From: Myxococcales bacterium UBA1660
GTDB lineage: Bacteria; Myxococcota_A; Polyangia; Polyangiales; Houyiibacteriaceae
Direction: 5' to 3'
Length of the DNA: 5,677 nucleotides
Assembly: GCA_002320815.1 (NCBI GenBank)
Contig: DCLA01000070.1
Location: forward strand, 1-5,677
Shown here: in pieces, positions 5,171 to 5,677 of the stretch
Numbering within the stretch: the stretch's first letter is position 1
Layout: every line of letters starts with the position of its first letter
Notes under the pieces: model-generated
What the model saw: the letters and a program-made list of their open reading frames with translations, nothing else
What the model was told of the DNA's origin: nothing
Databases searched by the model: none
Position numbers and translations under genes: made by a program

Positions 5171-5677
5171 ATGAGCCGCGCCGCCCTGGAAGAGATCTTC
5201 GCCGCCGATCGGGCCCTCCGGGAGGCGGAAGACCGCCTGCTGGAGACCGACCCCACCGACACCCTGGTCGAGGCCGTCGCCGAGGCGATGTCCATGGACG
5301 ACCCGGAGGAAGCCGAGATGCGGCTCACCCGCCTGGCCGACCTCTGCGCCCAGGTCCCGGGGATGGCCATGATCGAGGCCCTGATGGACATCCTCGACCA
5401 CGAGGAGCCGCAGGTCCGGGTCAACGCCGGCGAGGCGCTCCTGGACGTGGCCTATGAGTACTACGGCGAGGTCGCCCGGGCCGTGGAGAAGCGGCTCGAG
5501 CAGGGCCATCGGGGCCCGGGCATGGCCGAGCTCCCCTTCCTGATCGCCGAGGTCGGGGAGGGCGGAACCGTGAAGCTCCTGCGGCGCTTCCTGAAGCACC
5601 CGGACGCCGAGGTGGTCGCCGCCGCCATCGAGGCCGCCGTCGACGCCCACGAGCCCGAGCTCGTGGACGCCCTCCGC
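5171..5677 (+). CDS. HEAT-repeat-like protein, 3' end outside window
   Basis: The reading frame is open from the ATG to the window edge (169 codons, no stop), so the gene is partial. It has strong GC third-position bias. The product is acidic, Ala/Leu/Glu-rich and entirely helical in appearance, with no signal peptide, so it is probably cytoplasmic. Residues ~50-90 and ~125-169 show HEAT/Armadillo-like helical hairpins. Examples are ALMDILDHEEPQVRVNAGEA and LLRRFLKHPDAEVVAAAIEA, each with the 'L..LL.d.d..VR..A..AL' pattern of PBS-lyase-type HEAT repeats. Such repeats are protein-protein interaction scaffolds and the partner cannot be deduced. It lies on the same strand as the lipoprotein array, 72 bp downstream, with its own candidate promoter, so co-function is not implied. 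The fold is fairly likely. The function is unknown. Confidence 0.75.
   Translation, partial: MSRAALEEIFAADRALREAEDRLLETDPTDTLVEAVAEAMSMDDPEEAEMRLTRLADLCAQVPGMAMIEALMDILDHEEPQVRVNAGEALLDVAYEYYGEVARAVEKRLEQGHRGPGMAELPFLIAEVGEGGTVKLLRRFLKHPDAEVVAAAIEAAVDAHEPELVDALR

Noticed and set aside
3782..5650. Long minus-strand open frame (622 codons) opposite paralog 3 and the HEAT-like gene
   Set aside because: Same antisense artefact. No recognisable motifs, and it spans two well-supported plus-strand genes.

Overview
The window is very GC-rich, and third codon positions in its genes are almost all G or C. Its lipoproteins have a lipobox followed by 'CG[AS]KTG' and then a low-complexity Asp/Gly/Pro linker. 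This style is common in large myxobacterial genomes (Myxococcota, perhaps the Polyangia/Sandaracinus side). The assignment rests on sequence style and recall, not on a search.

Layout. Positions 5-97 hold four copies of a 15-bp direct repeat on a 21-bp period. Positions 111-1154 (minus strand) encode a HAD-superfamily, App1/DUF2183-like phosphatase domain protein. A 68-bp divergent intergenic region follows, with a candidate -10 element for each direction. The centre is a tandem, same-strand array of three homologous lipoproteins: 1223-2512 (429 aa), 2497-3744 (415 aa, overlapping the first by 16 nt) and 3809-5098 (429 aa, with its own Shine-Dalgarno and a candidate -10). At the right edge, 5171-5677 is the 5' part of a HEAT-repeat-like protein that runs off the window.

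Main observation. The three lipoproteins are not generic von Willebrand A proteins. By eye they align with the beta-subunit I (betaI) domain of animal integrins. All three have the DxTxS-M-x-D-E motif (MIDAS plus ADMIDAS), the 'F-x-[DE]-x-P-V-x-P' strand, a 'D-x-[PQ]-E' segment and the 'TDA' MIDAS aspartate. Flanking beta-strand segments look like the two halves of the integrin hybrid domain, closed by a conserved cysteine pair. The middle paralog has the complete integrin-type N-x-D-x-P-E signature. These are predicted to be metal-dependent, surface-tethered ligand-binding or adhesion lipoproteins that have duplicated and diverged at metal-site and loop positions.

How the genes work together. 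The first two lipoproteins look translationally coupled. The third may be co-transcribed or have its own promoter. The flanking HAD protein and HEAT protein have their own candidate promoters and no evident functional tie to the array. No RNA gene, CRISPR array or transposase gene is visible.
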